Assembly: GCA_903953985.1 (NCBI GenBank)
Contig: CAJBLW010000141.1
Location: 1 to 6,584 of the forward strand
Source: an uncultured Burkholderiales bacterium
GTDB taxonomy: Bacteria; Pseudomonadota; Gammaproteobacteria; Burkholderiales; Burkholderiaceae_C
Length of the DNA: 6,584 bases
Direction of reading: 5' to 3'
Shown: one piece after another, positions 5,928-6,584 of the stretch
How positions within the stretch are numbered: position 1 is the first letter of the stretch
Layout: each line of letters begins with the position of its first letter
Notes under the pieces: model-generated
Database searches by the model: none
Told to the model about the DNA's origin: nothing
Seen by the model: the letters and a program-made list of their open reading frames with translations, nothing else
Program-made: the position numbers and the translations under genes

Positions 5928-6371
5928 TCAGCGCAGCACCAACACCGGGATGTGCGAGTGGGTCAGCACCTGCTGGGTTTCGCTGCCCAGCAGCAGCCGT
6001 TTGATGCCTTTGCGCCCGTGTGACGCCATGACGATCAGGTCGACTTTGTGTTTTTTGGCCGCCGCAATGATGGCGTCAGAAACGACGTCGGATTTGACGG
6101 TGATGGCTTTGGTGCTGACGGCTTTGGCCTTGGCGTTTTTTTCGACTGCGGCCAATTGGATCTGAGCGGCTTCGGTCCACTGGCTTTCCACGCGGGAAAT
6201 TTCATCGCTGGACAGTGGGATGCTGCCTTCAAAGTAGGCCTGCGGGTAGCGCGGCACCACTTTGATGGCAATCAATTCTGCGCCACAGGTGGCCGCCAGT
6301 GCAATGGCGCTGGTCACGGCTTTTTTGGACAAGGTGGAGCCGTCGGTGGCCACAAGGATGCGTTTGTACAT
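5928..6371 (-). CDS. Universal stress protein, UspA family
   Basis: This is a single-domain universal stress protein of 147 residues, the normal size. Such proteins are cytoplasmic, usually dimeric, often bind ATP, and support survival under starvation, oxygen limitation or other stress. The N-terminal strand YKRILVATDGS (2-12) contains the conserved Asp10. The C-terminal nucleotide loop reads ASHGRKGIKRLLLGSETQQV (116-135), followed by HIPVLVLR. It follows the G-2x-G-9x-G(S/T) ATP-binding pattern, except that the first Gly is Ala116, a common variant in proteobacterial members. The start ATG at 6371 is supported by AGGAG (6382-6378) six nt upstream. The promoter region holds an exact FNR/ANR box centred at -41.5 from the inferred transcript start, so induction at low oxygen is likely, as known for several Usp genes in Pseudomonas and other proteobacteria. 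Confidence 0.93.
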   Translation of the reverse strand: MYKRILVATDGSTLSKKAVTSAIALAATCGAELIAIKVVPRYPQAYFEGSIPLSSDEISRVESQWTEAAQIQLAAVEKNAKAKAVSTKAITVKSDVVSDAIIAAAKKHKVDLIVMASHGRKGIKRLLLGSETQQVLTHSHIPVLVLR

Positions 6372-6377
6372 GAGGTG

Positions 6378-6382
6378 CTCCT
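6378..6382 (-). promoter_or_regulatory. Ribosome binding site of the universal stress gene
   Basis: AGGAG on the - strand, six nt before ATG 6371. It gives a short leader of about 25 nt from the predicted transcript start near 6396. Confidence 0.8.
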
Positions 6383-6402
6383 GTTAAAAATGACAAAAAC
6401 CC

Positions 6403-6408
6403 AGCTTA
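6403..6408 (-). promoter_or_regulatory. -10 element of the universal stress gene promoter (FNR class II)
   Basis: TAAGCT on the - strand fits TAnnnT and predicts a transcript start near 6396. From that start the FNR box centre (between 6437 and 6438) lies exactly at -41.5, the class II activator position, where the box replaces a -35 element. No independent -35 is visible. The hexamer itself is weak; its spacing to the box is the support. Confidence 0.6.
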
Positions 6409-6429
6409 AAAGAGCGGCAAACGGGAGCG

Positions 6430-6445
6430 CTTGATGTACATCAAG
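6430..6445. promoter_or_regulatory. FNR/ANR-type box (perfect palindrome) between divergent genes
   Basis: CTTGATGTACATCAAG is a perfect 16-bp inverted repeat whose core TTGATGTACATCAA (6431-6444) matches the FNR/ANR consensus TTGAT-N4-ATCAA at every fixed base. FNR-type proteins carry an oxygen-labile iron-sulfur cluster and activate genes at low oxygen. The site lies 60 nt upstream of the stress-protein ATG and 35 nt upstream of the divergent ATG. It is full-strength and symmetrical, so it can serve both directions. DNR/NNR-type or CooA-like relatives with similar half-sites are less likely alternatives. Confidence 0.85.
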
Positions 6446-6466
6446 GTTTGAAGGAGCAGGCTGTCG

Positions 6467-6472
6467 TATCTT
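6467..6472 (+). promoter_or_regulatory. -10 element of the divergent + strand promoter
   Basis: TATCTT matches four of six bases of TATAAT. Counting seven nt on, transcription would begin at 6479, which puts the FNR box centre at -41.5 in this direction as well. That start equals the first base of the ATG, suggesting a leaderless message or a real start elsewhere. Confidence 0.45.
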
Positions 6473-6478
6473 CAAAAC

Positions 6479-6584
6479 ATGACCCAAGTCAATGTTTTGC
6501 TAGGCCAGTTACCCGTTTGTCCACAAGCGTTGGAATCGGCTGCGCCTGAGTTGGCTCAGGACCATGGCGACACCCTGCAGCAGC
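6479..6584 (+). CDS. Unidentified gene, first 35 codons only (runs off the window)
   Basis: An open frame begins at ATG 6479 and continues to the window edge: MTQVNVLLGQLPVCPQAL, then ESAAPELAQDHGDTLQQ. I do not recognise the family. The visible part has no signal peptide or membrane segment and looks like an acidic, soluble helical N-terminus with a lone Cys at residue 14. The frame is also open back to a TGA at 6449-6451. A strong AAGGAG (6451-6456) lies 22 nt before the ATG, too far, but four nt before an in-frame CTG (6461) that could be a rare start. Divergence from the universal stress gene across a shared FNR box implies a role in low-oxygen or redox adaptation. It is short, so it could still be non-coding. 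Confidence 0.5.
   Translation, partial: MTQVNVLLGQLPVCPQALESAAPELAQDHGDTLQQ

Noticed and set aside
17..6505. CTAGGC hexamer at both amber sites and at two other places
   Set aside because: Four occurrences over both strands is about what chance predicts for 6.6 kb, so I see no recurring element.

Overview
The window looks like chromosomal DNA of a GC-rich betaproteobacterium, most likely Burkholderiales and perhaps Comamonadaceae. Three things point there: an orphan Bug-type (TctC) periplasmic receptor of the kind that is hugely expanded in this order, a MatB-type malonyl-CoA ligase beside it, and GTG/TTG start options with mostly TGA stops. This placement comes from protein style only, with no database search. 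No rRNA, tRNA, CRISPR array, insertion sequence or integrase is visible.

Left part, + strand (1-4409): a Tm-1-like/UPF0261 protein lacking its N-terminus (an in-frame TAG lies just before the visible part), overlapped by 8 nt by a HAD-family hydrolase. After a 97-nt gap comes a TAT-exported TctC/Bug solute receptor, then a malonate--CoA ligase (matB). A well-formed intrinsic terminator sits between the receptor and matB and ends only 20 nt before the matB ATG. MatB would turn malonate into malonyl-CoA in the cytoplasm. The adjacent receptor suggests, but does not prove, that a malonate-like carboxylate is captured from outside. No TctA/TctB membrane partners and no malonyl-CoA decarboxylase are in view.

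Middle part, - strand (4473-5795): an extracellular solute-binding protein of a sugar-type ABC transporter, split by one in-frame TAG while the frame is otherwise intact along its whole length. It converges on matB across a 63-nt gap holding a strong hairpin. No permease or ATPase gene accompanies it.

Right part (5928-6584): a universal stress protein on the - strand and, divergently, the first codons of an unidentified + strand gene that runs off the window. Between them lies a perfect 16-bp palindrome containing an exact FNR/ANR box (TTGATGTACATCAA). Its centre is at -41.5 relative to a plausible -10 element on BOTH strands, so one oxygen-sensing site could activate both genes. On the + strand the predicted transcript start coincides with the A of the ATG. 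This divergent switch is the most distinctive regulatory structure in the window. The two amber-interrupted genes and the terminator just before matB are the next most interesting points. I see no convincing wholly novel system.
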